Shown here: piece after piece, positions 38,187 to 51,639 of the stretch
Position numbering within the stretch: the stretch's first letter is position 1
How the letters are laid out: every line of letters starts with the position of its first letter
Source: Sclerurus mexicanus
Lineage: Eukaryota > Chordata > Aves > Passeriformes > Furnariidae
Length of the DNA stretch: 64,000 nt
Reading direction: 5' to 3'
Assembly (NCBI GenBank): GCA_013396755.1
Contig: VWZF01005854.1
Coordinates: forward strand, 2,147,368 to 2,211,367
Translations under genes and position numbers: made by a program
Notes under the pieces: generated by a model
The model's input: the letters and a program-made list of their open reading frames with translations, nothing else
Databases searched by the model: none
What the model was told of the DNA's origin: nothing

Positions 38187-41100
38187 CTGGGACAGATTCT
38201 CTACATCAAAATGGAAAAGGGATTTTCTTGGTAGCCATCACAACCCATCCCAACATTATTTTTTCTGTAAATATATACCCTTTAGGAACCAGGCAATGGA
38301 GAGAATCTGACTTACCCCACAGGCAAACTATATTTCTGCAAATTGCCTTTCTTGTCTCTATGCCAGTTTGCTGTTAGATAAGATGAAGCACCCTTTGGGA
38401 AGAGGATATTGATGAAGAGAACTACATAAGGAGCTAGATTAGTGTTTCTTTATCAAGAGCATATGAATATTCTATGATGAGAATCCTTTTGTCTGAAGAT
38501 CTTCAACAACATGAAGCTGAGAAACATTCAAAGCTTTCCAATTACAGAAAGCAGAGAGATCCATGGCATTCAAAATGGATTATTTTTAACAAGAACGTCT
38601 GTAAATTCAGGATATATAGACAAGGCAGATGATGGAAACTCCGGAAACCTTAACTTCTGTTGATTTTAACTTTCTTTCTAGAGTTACCAAGGCTACACTT
38701 CTTCCTTCTTGTCTTCTATATCCTTTCTCTTGAGAACTCTGCAGGGCTCTTCAGAAATGTCTTGTGAACCTAACATATAGTCTATACAACTCATAACACA
38801 GTGAGCCCTGTTCTTAATTCACCCATAGATGTTACTGGAAGAAAACAAAATATAGCATCCTCATTAGCATATGAGTTATTCCTGGAAGGCTCAAAGATTT
38901 TCCCATCAAGCTAGGACTGTTTTGGTTTAAAAGGTTTCAGCAATGTTCTTCTGCCAGCTTTTCCCCAGCCCAGTCATAACTTATTAAGTGATACTGCAAA
39001 TTTACTTTAATCACTGCTCCTTCCCCTCATCTCCTCCTCCTTACAGGGTTTCAGAATAATCATAAATTTAATTTATTCTTGTTTAAAGGCTTAATGCTGT
39101 TCTCCACTTTCCTGACATCAGAAATCCAGGTAAGCACAGTCAGCATTTGGAAAACCATCTGAGATGGACACAGCTCTCTTGGGTCATCTTGAAAGGCATA
39201 CAGAACAGTGCTGGCACGTCACTTCTGTAGGATAGGAATTGCCCCCAGTGTACAGCCTACATGTCCTTGGCATGTTAACCCGAACAGATGCCAAGCACTG
39301 CCCCTGGATACAGCTTTAAAAAATATTACTTTGTTTATCAAGGAGATGCCTCTGTGATACAGAATATAGCTGGCTGAAGCCTTCCCCTCCCCTCACATAA
39401 AGATCAGTCTTGCAACACGGTGCACACAGGACATAGGTAGGTTCAGAATCCCATAATAGGACTTGGAAAGCAATATCATACAAGATCAAATAGTTGGCTT
39501 ATTCTAGGAATATCCAGCAGTCGTGAATACAGCAGCAGTCCTGAAAGTCTGGTGAAGTGTTGCCATTGTTGCCTATCTCAGTGCTACTGGAGACTTTCTG
39601 CCAAAGCCCAGCCTAGTGGTTGTGTTTGTGAGTGGTCGTCCAAGCACACAGCTGCTTGTGACTGTCACTAGCACTACATCAGGCAGGCCTCAGACTCCAA
39701 ATCAGGCTGGTAATTTCAGAAGATGGGATTATTTTGAGACTTGTGATATGTCTGGACTGTGCTAGAAGACAGCCTTCTCCCTTCAGTCCTGTGTGTGCTA
39801 GTGGACCTCCCAATCAAGGTCTCATTCCCTCTTTGGATTTCCTGTGTTCTGGAAAATTCAGGGTTTCTGCAGCTGGGGCTGGGCTGGAGCTCAGTTGTCT
39901 CCATCCAAGCCACACTGAGAGAAGCCACATAAAGAAGAGTTCTGGCCAGTGCCACTGTGCTTGAAAACACACACACAGAGCCAAATTCTGGCACTCACAC
40001 ATAAGTCTGAAATTTAGAAGACTTGGCAAATCTGGGCTTGAAAACAATCATGGTTAATTAAAAGTAGGGACACACCCCTGAGTCAATTACTGAGGTAGGG
40101 AGACATTTCTGTTGGGGGTCTCACCCCTTTCTGCACCCAAAATGTTTCCACTTTATTGGTTATAAAAGAAAAAAAACCACCATCCGTTTTCTCTCAGTTT
40201 ACCATTAATTCTTCAATTTGTTTACAAGGCAGCAAGTGAAAGACTCTTTCTATGAGGAGCTAAAATGCTTACAGATCACTATGAGTTCAAAGGATGTGTC
40301 ATGAAAATACACTGGAGAATTACTATTTCTCATCAGTGGGATAATTGCAGGCAATCCATCTGAAGGTTAGAACACAATATTCGGAAGAAGTTATTCCTTC
40401 TATGTTTCTTTATAGTCTGACATGAAAGATCTGAAACTTCTTCTGCATGTGACTCAAATATGAATAAAGCTCATAACGAAACATAATAGAGGAAAATGAA
40501 AAATTCCTGGCTGATGCAGAGGCATCTGCACTGTGGTTAAATTATATTTCGATTTTCAGCTCATTTGTTTGTTCCTCCAGACAGCTACTGATCTTGTTCT
40601 AGAGGATCTTAACTTTGTTGAGGACCCCTTGACTTTGCTGACTTTTAGTCATGCATCAGGGAGACTTTGAATAAATCAGGCATTGCTATTGGCCAATAAT
40701 AAAAACCCCAGAAGATACAAGCAATATCTACAAATTGCTGAGGATATATAAAGAGCTGTATTCTCCATTCTTGGGGCAGATAATTCATCTGCAGACCTAT
40801 AGGCTTTGACTGCTTAAACCAAGGGTTCTTGGCTGCTTAAACCAATTTTGCCAGAAACTCTCATAACATAGTGTGGGAGTTCCTACATTGAATGAACCAG
40901 CAGTAACACAAGATTGTTGTTTTGCCAAACTCATCATAACAAAGGATCACAAACTAAACTTACCTGGAAAGAAGAGTAAGACAGTATTGCCTTCTCATGT
41001 CCACAGCTCATCCCTTACAGTTTAGGTCTAAAAGTCCCTCGCTGGAATCCACTAAAAACAATTCTGTCACTCATCAGATGAGCTTTCCATCCTTCCCACT

Positions 41101-41309
41101 TCTAGGATGTGTAAGAGGTCTCTCTGTGGGAGAACAAGATAGCTATGAGATATGGAAAAGGGATTTTCAAAAGTGGACTTACAAAGATAGAGAGACAGAG
41201 GACAACACAGAGACTGTGGATCTCCGAACATTTATGGCAGAAGTTTAAAGAAAAAATGGACCCTGATAGCTCTTGGACATTTCTTGATCTCAAGGACCAC
41301 TTAGCCAGT
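38187..41309. other. Non-coding, nothing recognised
   Basis: Three kilobases with no repeat family recognised. Frames at 39716-40047 are open on both strands and lack motifs. Confidence 0.5.
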
Positions 41310-41725
41310 ATACCATTGTTCATAGAAAGCTGTAAACCCCTTTTTTTATGGTTTTCCCTATGGTTATTTCCCCACGTACACCCCTCCTGTTGTTCCCCAA
41401 TGTGGCGGACCCCTTGTTTCATCCCTGGTTCCCCTCCATGTTGTCTTCCTCCCCCTCACAGTTTTCCCGCCTTTACCCTGAGCCCTCCTTCCCTGATGGT
41501 TCATTTTCCCGCATTTGGAGAGTTGCCCATGACTGGTTGTTCAGTTGCCCGGTTAGACACTCCACCCTTTTCCCTATCCAGTCGCGCCCAAGTTCCAGAA
41601 CCTTCCCTCGAGACCCTATTAAAACCCCTGCTCCGTTTGAATAAACACCTTTTGTGCCTTCACCCCCAGCCTGGTGTGTTGTCGTGTATGGAAGGTCCTC
41701 AGTCGGCAGCTTGTCATCTCTCCAT
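41310..41725 (+). mobile_element. LTR-like element, family not identified
   Basis: A C/T-rich block distinct from its surroundings, arranged like a retroviral LTR: a pyrimidine-rich U3, a TATA-like TATTAAAA at 41617-41624, an AATAAA signal at 41640-41645 and GT-rich 'cctggtgtgttgtcgtgtatgg' just downstream, as in LTRs with a short R region. A possible left edge is TGTAAACCCC at about 41332. 'aaagc' occurs just before that edge and again near 41730, but the CA end expected of an LTR is not clear, so the edges are uncertain. No primer-binding site or internal region is seen, so if it is an LTR it is solo. The alternative is a host promoter or terminal exon with its own polyA signal. Confidence 0.5.
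41617..41645 (+). promoter_or_regulatory. TATA-like box and polyadenylation signal of the LTR-like element
   Basis: TATTAAAA and AATAAA lie 15 bases apart, with GT-rich sequence following. This compact pairing is usual in retroviral LTRs and unusual in host genes. Confidence 0.5.
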
Positions 41726-43678
41726 CTTAAAGCCCAGAGTGGTTTCTCTGCCCAGACCTGGCCTCTGAGCACAGAAGTCCCTTGGAGTTCACCATGTCTA
41801 GGAGTCAAAATGCCAGACCACAGAGAAAAGCCCAGAAGAATTCTATTTTACTGCCTGCTGTCATGCTAGAGCTGGGGTGGCAAAGATCAGTCAATCATCT
41901 CAGAAATGCTGACCAAGAATTTGGAGATCTCAAGAAATGCATGTCCAATGCAACTCTATTGGAATAGATTTAAGCAATCTGACATCCTCCCCAGTCTTTA
42001 CTCCTCAGCATTTATTGCTCATAATTGATGAAGATTCTTGCCTTCAGCAATTTCTCACCCAAGTAATGCAACTAAAGGTACCAACCGTGCTGTGGGAGCA
42101 CGGCACAGCCTTGGGCACTAAATGCTTCCCAAGAACATTCCCTGGCAGATGGCATAAATTTAGTGAGCTGCGGATGGGAAAGGGAATCCCCAGGAGATGC
42201 AGTGACAGCAGAGACACTGCAAAGGGGATATTATTTCTGTGTCCTCACAACCCATTTCCATACAGCTCTCGACCTTTCTCCACATTGTATTTGGGACTTG
42301 AGCATCTTTAATAAATCACACTTGTCTGAGACAGGGATGAGGAAGAGAGGCATAAGCAGCATTTACTAATCTTGAAGAGAGATCACTGAGACACCAAGGG
42401 CCTATCTGTAAGATGTGGGGTGTGAGATGCTGGCTCCATGTCAGCATGTAGATGCACTAGCACAATTGTATTAGCAGCAGTAGGAAATTCCCTGACTTCT
42501 GCTGCCTCCAGGCCTCTGTTGTCTCCTTGCTCACCTCCGAACTGTGCAACAGAGATGCACCAGCTGTCTCTGAGCTTCCCTGGGCTCTGCGCACTGTGCT
42601 GCTTCAAGAGCTGAAACACCTTCAGTAATTGTCATAAAGTACCTCTGAAGTACAAGATCACACTGCAGGATCACAGCCATGGAAGAAAAAAGTTTTATGG
42701 GCCCAGAAAACAACCGTTGCACTACATCAAACAAGCTAGCTACATTTAAAAGATGTTTATTGTCCCATATCTCAAAGCCACCTTCTCATATCTCCGTGTA
42801 CATGGGCACAAAAGGCCCCAGGACCTGCTGGGGTCATCTGCTGGACTAAATTGGAAATCTTTGCAGCACCAACACATGTAAGGTTATTGCATAACATACC
42901 TGGGCATATGTGACAAAGCAGGAGACAACTGAATAGAAAACGATACAGCCCTCAGGATTAAGAAAGGAATCCCTTCCCATGTTAGAAATGTTCATGATTT
43001 GGTAACCAGACCACCTTGGTAAGTCATGCCTTTCAGGAGGCTTTCACCTTAACCAAATGCTTAAGCATCCCACAGCACCGATATCCCCATCCAAAGTGAA
43101 ACCTGGATAAATGACCAAAAAAGTGCTGACATTAGAAATGCTACACTGCAGTGAGTCACTCAATTAGCAACCTCAAGGCAATGTTTAGGAGCCAGAGAAG
43201 GGCTGTCCTGTCTGGTAAGTGACTCACAACATGAAAGAACATAGCACAGTAGCGATCAATCCCAAAGGTGAATAAGCAGCAGCAGTTTTGTCCAGAGGCT
43301 GAGTAGCATAGGCAGCTACACATCAATATGATCCCTGCTCCTGCTTCTTTCCACTTAGTTAAATGAGCACTACTGAGTGTAAGCCGATTGTATCATGCCG
43401 TGTCTTATCTAAAGGGTGAAGATCAAAGAGCACCAGAGGGAGAGGTTTTCAGACACTCACATAACTTTACTATTGCTAAAATCCCTATTGCAACAGTTGT
43501 CTGACTCTAAATATGCTTCAGAAGATCACAGGAAATTAACTGCACATATTCTACCTGAACAGAGACTTGGATCTACTGGGAAAGCCAAACAAATTTAATT
43601 TTAATTCAAGATAGCATTTTTTACCATCTTTTGTAGAGATAAAGCCTGTCCTTTCTTCTGCCCCTGTATGTTCAATCC
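41726..43678. other. Non-coding, nothing recognised
   Basis: Frames up to 124 codons (41937-42311, plus) lack motifs. No transposon recognised. Confidence 0.5.
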
Positions 43679-44160
43679 TATCATAGAATGATAGGATGTT
43701 TTGGGTTGGAAGGGAACTTAAAAACCATCTCGTTCCAACCCCCTCTTGCATGGGAAGGAACTTCTTCCTCTAGAACAGGTTGGTCAGGGCCTGATACAAC
43801 CTGGCCTTGAAGACTTCAAGGGATGGGGCACCCACAGCTTCTCTGGGCAATCTGTAACAGTGTCTCACCACCTTCAGAGTCAAGAGCTTCTACTTAATAT
43901 CTAATCTAAATACCCACCTTCAGTTTAAAGTGATTACCCTTATCCTATTAATACATGCCTGCACCAAAAGTCCCTCTCCTCTCTGTCTCTCTTGTAGCCC
44001 CTTTTTTAGATACTGGAAGGTGCTCTCAGGTCCCCTTGAAGCCTTCTCTTCTCCAGTCTGAACAACCCCAACTCTTACCCTGTCTGATAGGAGAGGTGTA
44101 CCAGTCCCCTGAGCACCTTCATGGCCTCATCTCGACTCACTCCAACAGGTCCATGTCCTG
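43679..44160 (-). mobile_element. CR1 LINE, 3' 480 bp
   Basis: The longest CR1 here: 'tcatagaatgataggatgttttgggttggaaggg', 'acagcttctctgggcaatctg', 'tcagtttaaagtgattaccc', 'gaagccttctcttctccagtctgaac' and 'actccaacaggtccatgtcctg'. The inner half is the complement of the end of the CR1 reverse transcriptase ORF, decayed. Confidence 0.96.
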
Positions 44161-45805
44161 AAATAGGGTGGCTACCTATTACAGGGAGGATGGCAGAAAA
44201 AGATAAGCTTACAAGGAATGCAAAGGAAGGCTTGGAGCTTTCTCTTTCTCCCCCTGGAGCACAGTCCCGAGTCCCACTTCCTCACCATCCACAGGCATTA
44301 TGAAGTACAAGGGGGCAGCTGAGATGGTAAAGCTCATCTCCTTTCAGCCTTTGCCCTTAATGAGTGACAACCTGACCCTGCTACCTCTTACTGTGACTCA
44401 GGAGCTGAGCAGCAACCTGAACGTCAAACCAGCATAAGCAGTGAGCAGGGAAAGTAGTAGAGTTTTCTGACTTAAAAAGATAAAGCTGTCACACACCCTC
44501 CCACGCTGTAGTTTTCTTAGTGGTCCTGAAAGCTGAGGACAGCTGGTGGCTCCTTGGGAAGGAGCTGGATTTGCACAGCATCACACAGGAATTCACCAGG
44601 CAGATGGGAAGTTTGTGCTACCAAGGCACCCTCCAGACAAGCCATGAAATCATCCTCTTTCTCTCATTCTGAAGAGCAGAAAAGTTTTAAGGATCATACA
44701 ACATAGCTGGAAAGAAGAGTGTTGTCTGGGCAGGTGGACACTGCCGTGAACAGATGCAAGTTCTCTCCATGGTGCTCAAATACTACATCTGTTTGATGGC
44801 TCCATGCAGACTTATCCACAGAACTGATACAGAGTCAGTGTAATGTTACCAAAGCTCTGCTCTCTTCATAAAGTATTCCTTACCACAGGCAAGCAACTTA
44901 AAAAATGTGGAACACGCAGCCGAGTTCTTTAGTGCTAAAAGTTTGACTCTACAACCTTAGCACCTTAATTTCCTCTTTTTAAGACATGCAAATACAGATA
45001 AAAATACTCTAATGGTGCTGACAAAGCCTTTAGAATGCTGTATCTGGGGTGATCACATTAGTCACAGGTTAGCAAGCCTTACATGAATAGCGCAGCTCAT
45101 TTGGTTGATTTTTTATTCAACTTTCATACAGTGGTACATAATGGCACAGCATGTCATAAACCCTCGAGAATTCTATTTTAATGTCTTCCCCAAATATTTC
45201 TGAGTTAGCATTACAACAGTTGCTTTCAACTCCAGCGACAAATTCTTTGGAATGCATGAAGGCAAATGAGCAGAACTCAGGAACAGCCTCAAGATAAACT
45301 AAGAAGCAAGAAAAATCCTTTTTCACACTTAAAGACTTGGTATTCACTCAGAATTTCCCAGGATAATGATGCTTTCCTCCCTTCAACAGCACACAAGGGC
45401 CAGATCCCTCTGCAGAGATGGTATAATCCAAAAGAGCTGATGTTGCAGTCTGGTGTCCTGGGGCAGACACCTTGAGGTCTCTTTTCCACTCCCCCATCCC
45501 CGTCCTGTAAATCCATTCTGATGGGAAGGTGTGAGATAAGGGCTTATTAAGCTTTTATTATCAATACTAGAGGCAAGTGAGAGTCTGTAAATCCCATTGT
45601 TTAGTTGTTAATGCAGAAGTATTTTCACATACAGCAGTATATGACCTTGGAAGGCAGCCCAAGCTCTTCCATTCCACATCAGTGACTTCAATCTATTAAT
45701 TAGACACAAAAAACACTAACTATTCTCCTTTATCCAGACAAGCTCTCACTTTGATAGATTTCTGAGCTAACTTTAAGGAGTTGCACAGAATACTGCTCCA
45801 AGTGA
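44161..45805. other. Non-coding, nothing recognised
   Basis: No supported feature. Confidence 0.5.
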
Positions 45806-45842
45806 GGCTGGCTGGCTGGCTGGCTATCTATCTATCTATCTC
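45806..45842. repeat. Compound (GGCT)n(ATCT)n microsatellite
   Basis: About four GGCT units pass directly into about four ATCT units in the same tetranucleotide phase. Confidence 0.95.
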
Positions 45843-47259
45843 AAGAGCAGTGCCCAGTATGTGCTCCAGACAACATCTCACACAAAGATGCAGGCAAAAG
45901 ACTGAATTCCAAAAGAGCTGCCATGACCTAGTTTCATGTCAACCTTCAAGAAACCCCAACACGTGTATTATTTCTGCTGAGAGAAATCCAACACTTCCTT
46001 TCTAAGCCAAGCTTAGAGGCCAAGGCAGTTTGGGGTACAGGCCCACCCTAAAGTGGACTACAATATAGTCTCCCTATTGAGGATCTGAGTTGACAAGACA
46101 TTGGCTTTAGGGCAGTCTTTCCTTTGGTTGAGTGCAGAAGGAATCATGTTTACAACACTACAAACTCTCCTAGGCCTGTTCTGCTCAAACCCAGATTACA
46201 TTCAACCTTTGGAAAAAATCAAATTGTTTTCTAACTTTATTCAGTGGAATGGAATCAAGCCCCAGAGATTTTTAGCAGTCCGTGCCTCAGGACCACCTGT
46301 GTCAGATCAGGATCTCCAGAATTAAACTATTCAAATTGTGTTTTGTCTGTTCTTATATAGCAGCACCACGTCAATTCTTCTGCATAACAAAACACAAGAG
46401 CACTATTCGGTCAATTGTTTCAGAACAATAAGGCAGGTTAACAGAAAGTAAGCAGGTTACCCTCAGATAGGAAGAGTTGCACTGTATTCAGTTTTTGTTG
46501 GCAAAGGCAATGTTCTGTGGAGTTATGAAGCACCGCCTTCCAATTCTCTCTACTAGGAAAAAGATCATTTGGATCCCATACACCATTAGTCTGAGTTGCA
46601 ACAATCCCAAAAGAAGTCAAAGGGAGTATAATGCTTGTGAAACAGCAGTCAGACCCATAATGTATCCATTGCTCATTCAGCATGAGACCAAAGTATTTGA
46701 GTTTTAATGCTTTGGTTATGTTAATTCTGCCTTCAAAAGATCCTTAAGCTACAGGGAAGAGCACAGGATACTTGCATAAAGTTGTAGCTTGAATCTTTTA
46801 ATCTCCTACTTAACACAGGCGACATAATCAACAAAATTCAGTGCCACGTCCAAAAAAAGAAAAAAATAGTAGTTTGGAGAAAAACCTTTCCAGAAAATTT
46901 TAGTGACCTTCACACAAGTATATACATTTTATAGAAAAAGCTTTGCTTAAGTAATTTTTTGTTTAACCAGTCCTAAATATCCCAAATCTACACATCCACT
47001 TAAACAACCACCTCAGTCCTTATACGCTCATACCTCTGGTCTAACAAGAACTTTTCATAATTGCTTTTCCTTTTTAAGGAATTAAATAGAAAAAATAAGC
47101 ATAAAAGTCTGAAAGCCAGTCTGAATATATTTTAGCAGTTCTATAGGAGGGTGAAATACGGAAAGGACTGTGAGTTTGTGCATCTCAAAAATTACCTACC
47201 TCATTTAAAAGCCCTCATTAGCTTGGCCACAGACCTTCCAGGGTTTTCACCATATTCTG
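45843..47259. other. Non-coding, nothing recognised
   Basis: No supported feature. Confidence 0.5.
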
Positions 47260-47520
47260 AATTGTTGCTTTGCCTATGTTCATTAGTTAGAATGAGATAT
47301 CTGAGTCGGCTAAGAAAGAAAGAAAAAAAATGTGAGTTTCAGCTTTCTGCAAATCTGATTGTTGAACATTTTCAGCTGATTGCATTATCCCCTGGCCTAA
47401 GCCGACTAATTGCTTTGGCTCAATTGAACGATAATTGGATTGTTCCCTATGGTTGTGGTTCAATGCCACAGCATTGTGTTATTGATAATACAGTAAAAGA
47501 CTATTAAATCCATGGCCTTG
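47260..47520. promoter_or_regulatory. Candidate conserved regulatory element (homeodomain/SOX-like sites)
   Basis: A compact repeat-free block carrying an octamer-like TGCAAAT (47348-47354), TAATTG (47407-47412 and 47432-47437), SOX-like ATTGTT (47439-47444) and ATTGTG (47473-47478), and RUNX-like TGTGGT (47454-47459) within about 130 bp. Such crowding of homeodomain, SOX and POU-type sites is characteristic of developmental enhancers. A 118-codon plus frame covers it but carries no motif. The call is inferred from texture only. Confidence 0.35.
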
Positions 47521-50500
47521 TTGTGGAGAATTGTACACTTAAAATAGATATTTGTCTGTATCATGCATATTAATTCCAATTTTCTTCTTACTTATATCTT
47601 TGTAAGGGCATTAAAAATATATTGCAAACTGCAGCAGAGTGAGAGAGGAGAAACTGGGCCTGAGTTTCCTTCCAGGCAATAATTTCTGAAGACTATTTTC
47701 TGAGGTTTATCTACCAAAGATTTTCAAAACCACATTTTGGATCCCTTCCCTGGAAAACCTGTATTTAAGGAATTACATCCCAACATTTTTCCAGTTTCCT
47801 GAGATAACAGACAAAATTACAAGACAGACAAGACTTCCCAGCTTTAGCTCCAGCCCTCTCTTTGGTGTTTATCAAGACCATGGGTTTCCATCAGTGCTCT
47901 GCTGCATGCAGCCACATCTAGAGGGTAAACTATGCAAGTGAACACTGCTGATGGAGACCTTTCTGTAACAAAGGAGGAGAAACTGACTCTCAAATGATGC
48001 TGATTCCATCAATTGCAGAGCCCAGGTGCTCTGCTGAATGCTGTCCTCACCAAGGTGTGATGAGCTGAAGAGCTCTCTGCTCATGCGGGTGAAGGTGAAG
48101 CACCCCTTGAGAAGATGAGCAGTAGCTCAAGTTGAAGAGCCACAAGGCTGGGTGGAAAGTCAAAGTTCACATTCAGCAGAAAAGCCACTTGTGGCGCTTC
48201 CACCTTCGTCCACTGGCAGCTTCTCCTTATCAAAACGCTAAAGCACCTGTTCAGCTCACAGCTGTACTTGGTCCTGATGAGGCAATATTAATTCTGGCAA
48301 AAGAGTTCTCAAATACAGGTGATTTGAATCAGAAAGAGTTACAGATATCTGTAAGTCAGGAGGTGGACTAGGACAGCCTTTGTCATAGAGTTTAACGTAA
48401 GCTGATCTCAAAAAGTCTCTAATGATTTATCATTTTCAGGAATCACCTCGAGGGAAACATACCTGTGTTCATATTATGGCTGAGAAGAGTTTGCCTCTGT
48501 AATAAATGAGAACTTCAAACCCTACTGCACCATCTGAGATGAAAATTTTGTCCTCTCTGAATTTCTTTTGTCTCCAGTGACCATGCTGTGGCACAGCTAT
48601 GCTTAGACCTACACCTGTTCCAAGAGCAGGGACTGAAAGGCTCTAAAACTCCGCCATGAGGTGAATAATTAGATGATTATTCACACACAGAGCTTAGTCC
48701 CAAACCCAGGGAGACCTGTGGGAGTTCACTGACTAACAACCTGCAAGTTGCTACCCAGAGACTTCTCAACGATTAATTATGTGCCAGATCTGCTCAGATT
48801 ATAGGCCTGATTTACAACACCTTTTGGTATTAAGCTTGCCAAACTCTTTTTATTTCTCAGTCTAACATTAAGTGTTTGTGCTGAAGTGTTCATATTGTTG
48901 CTTCAGGGAGCACTTTTGGAGAACATTCAAAGCCAAACAGCTTAGTGGCTTCCAAGGAGAGGAGAAAAAAAGAAAAAATAAAACAACGTAAAGATATTGG
49001 CTTGGTCCTTGGTGCCAGACCTGGGGAGAGAGGAAGGGATTTTCAGGCTTTTATTTGAAGACCTCTAGCACACTCATGATGTGGGATGTCAGCAAGGAGA
49101 AGGAGGTCAGCAGTCACAGCCTATTCTTTCCTTCACCACATGAAGATTGACACTTTTGATTTTTGATGTTTCAGCTCCTAAAATACCCAAAGACCCTGTT
49201 CTCAGCTCCCATGAAAGATGATACTTTCCCTGCCACTTCAAGTGGACATCACTGTGCGCAGTGGTTTCTGCTTCAGCCTGAGCTTGTCTTGGGACCACCA
49301 GCTGGTCCATAAAAACCCTTGCAGAGGGAGGACAGTCCAAGCTGTTATAGCAATCCATTGGGTTGAAACTTGTCAGTGAATGTTGCCATGAGACTTCGGA
49401 AAGGTAAGGTAGCATCTGTAGAACGGAGACTGCTACACTGACAGCATGGATTACAGACTGTGTGGCAGTAATTTATCACTTAGAAGTTACCAGTCTGCAG
49501 TAGGGAGCAGTCTGGAAAGCCAGACACAGACGTCAGGGATTTCCCTAATAACAGGGTTACTCATCAAAACAGCACCAAAGGAACCGAGCTATCTTCTCTC
49601 AGGCTGGAAAAAAGAAAAAGTGACAAGGAGGTAGTGAGCATGCATTGGTGCAAAACTGGGGCTTCGTCAAAGATGCTCTTTCCAGTTTCTGGGGCATTTT
49701 TCTGGACCTGTCCTTGTACTGGCTAATGACAGCATCCACCTCTGTAGAGCTAAGGGAGGCAAGTGGAGGACGCCCAGGAGGGAGACCCACTCTTATTCAC
49801 AAATAAGTCACCATCCATCTGCAGTGCAAGGCAGAGATAAAAGTCTTCCCATTGAAGACCATTTAGTCTGTGAACAGCAATCCTTCAGCTGCACAGGATG
49901 GTCGTACTGAGTCTACATCCAGCCACCAGCCCCAGAAGGCACAAGCTAAAGTGCTGAATTCAGTAAACAGAGCTGTGGCTATTCCTGCAGTTCACATCAG
50001 ATACAGCAGGCAAATACAAAGACCCTTAAGTCCTTTGCACTTCGGCTGAAATTATTCACAAACCCCTTTGGTCAGGAAGGACTGTTTTGTAGAAACATGC
50101 TGCAGCATTACTCACTCAAGTGTTTTACATTTTCTCATGTCATTTTTTGGACTTTGTCGAGGGCAGTTCACAGGACTGGGCAGGGTCCTCACCCAGTAAT
50201 AGGGACCAAGCCCTGCATGGGCTTCAAGTCCACAAATTAGAAACTGATTTGAGGGGAAAGTGGCTTTACTAGTTTGTCTTGCTGATAATCTTCTCCGACT
50301 TCAAAGCTCACATCTGTCTCGTGAGGTAAGGACGGTTTCTAACTTTAGTTGACCCAAATTACTTCCAGCCATCCTTGGCAGCACGCAGCAACACTGAGCC
50401 TTTGTATGGTGCCTTTGATCACTGCATCTCCAAAATAAACTGGTTTGTGTGCCTCCACAAAGACAGCTTTACAGGCAAAGACATTTAGGTGAAGCCCATT

Positions 50501-51410
50501 GGTGATTCAGCTGCCCTTAACATGTTGATTCTCCGTTTTGGAGAGGCAGCAGGGAGGACTTGAGCACAAAACATACTTTACCTGCAAGGTGCTGAGCTTT
50601 CCTTCACTGCTGTCACATCTAAGGCCAGTTCCTCACCCACAGGGAAGAGCCATGCTCTGGGTGTCCATAAGGTGGTCCTGCAGGTAGAAGAAACCACCTT
50701 TCCTGAAGTGTAAGTTAGTAAAAAAAAAGATGCAATAACCTATAGCCTGCCTCAGTCCCGGACTAACTTTTAAATTCATTGGGGATGGAATACTGGGACA
50801 TTCTTCCTTTGCATCCTGAAATCTTTCCTATCCCTTCTTTTCTCTATCCCCTCAACAAACACACACACACTATAAATGCTGAATTAACACAAAATTACAT
50901 ATGATAAAGATGCCTAGAATTAGAGAATTTATGTCAGGATTTTTATTAATCATGTTTTTCTCTTCAATTAATTTCTAGTGTGTTCTGCAGTTGTATTCCT
51001 GCTGGGCAGAGGGATTAGAGTTGTTGTTCATCAGTATTGGGAAGATTTTTGGTCATCCTCTACACTTACAGCTCCACTGATTTAGCTGCAATGGTAGGAA
51101 AACAGCTAAAATTCTCAGGGTTATTTGTGACATTCACTTCTGTTACTTCAAAGAAAAATTAAACTCAAGCAAAGAAACACAGCATCTCAGAAAAGGGTAA
51201 GGCCATTTTTAAACACCACGAATTAGCAGAACATAGCAAACCTCAGGTTTTTGCCTATTCATAGATGTGACCCCTCTAAAAAGTGAGAAAAGGGAGAAGA
51301 GAATATTTGGTTTTAAAAAAAAAGGTTTAAACTCTTCAACAGCATATTATGCACCTGCTCTTAAATCCCATCTGACATGAACCATGCAGGCAAGTGATAA
51401 GGCGAGACAA
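47521..51410. other. Non-coding, nothing recognised
   Basis: Nearly 4 kb without a recognised transposon. Reading 50400-50560 on the minus strand gives a coding-like run (FACKAVFVEAHKPVYFGDAV) between stops, but I could not tie it to a family or to splice sites. Confidence 0.45.
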
Positions 51411-51449
51411 CTTTTTTTTTGGGAGGGGGAGGTGGGGTGGGGGAGAGGT
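51411..51449 (+). repeat. Poly-T followed by G-quadruplex motif
   Basis: Ten T then GGGAGGGGGAGGTGGGGTGG and further G: four G-runs of at least three separated by loops of one to four bases, a strong plus-strand G-quadruplex motif. Confidence 0.85.
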
Positions 51450-51569
51450 GAACAATTGGGATCAAAGACTGATTTTTGCAAAAGCTGTAGAAGAAAAAAT
51501 TGTTTGAACTGTTTCTGCACATCTTTTCATCATGCACTTGCAATTTTTAAAACTGTTTTAAAATAGGGT

Positions 51570-51639
51570 GATAAATAGGTCACTGTCTATGTCCGGCACG
51601 GCGATAAGAGGCTGTTTATGACTCTGACTGCAGAACTTT
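51570..51639. repeat. Copy A of a diverged 70-bp direct repeat
   Basis: Aligns without gaps to 52203-52272: 52 of 70 positions identical by my count, and the last ten bases (AGAACTTTGG) identical. The flanks do not align. The element type is unknown. Confidence 0.7.

Noticed and set aside
41145..41768. 207-codon plus-strand open frame
   Set aside because: It runs through the edge of the LTR-like block, is Pro/Ser/Leu-rich because of the pyrimidine bias, and has no motif. It is a by-product of composition.
50400..50560. Coding-like minus-strand run (FACKAVFVEAHKPVYFGDAV)
   Set aside because: Bounded by stops without clear splice sites, and I could not match it to a protein family.
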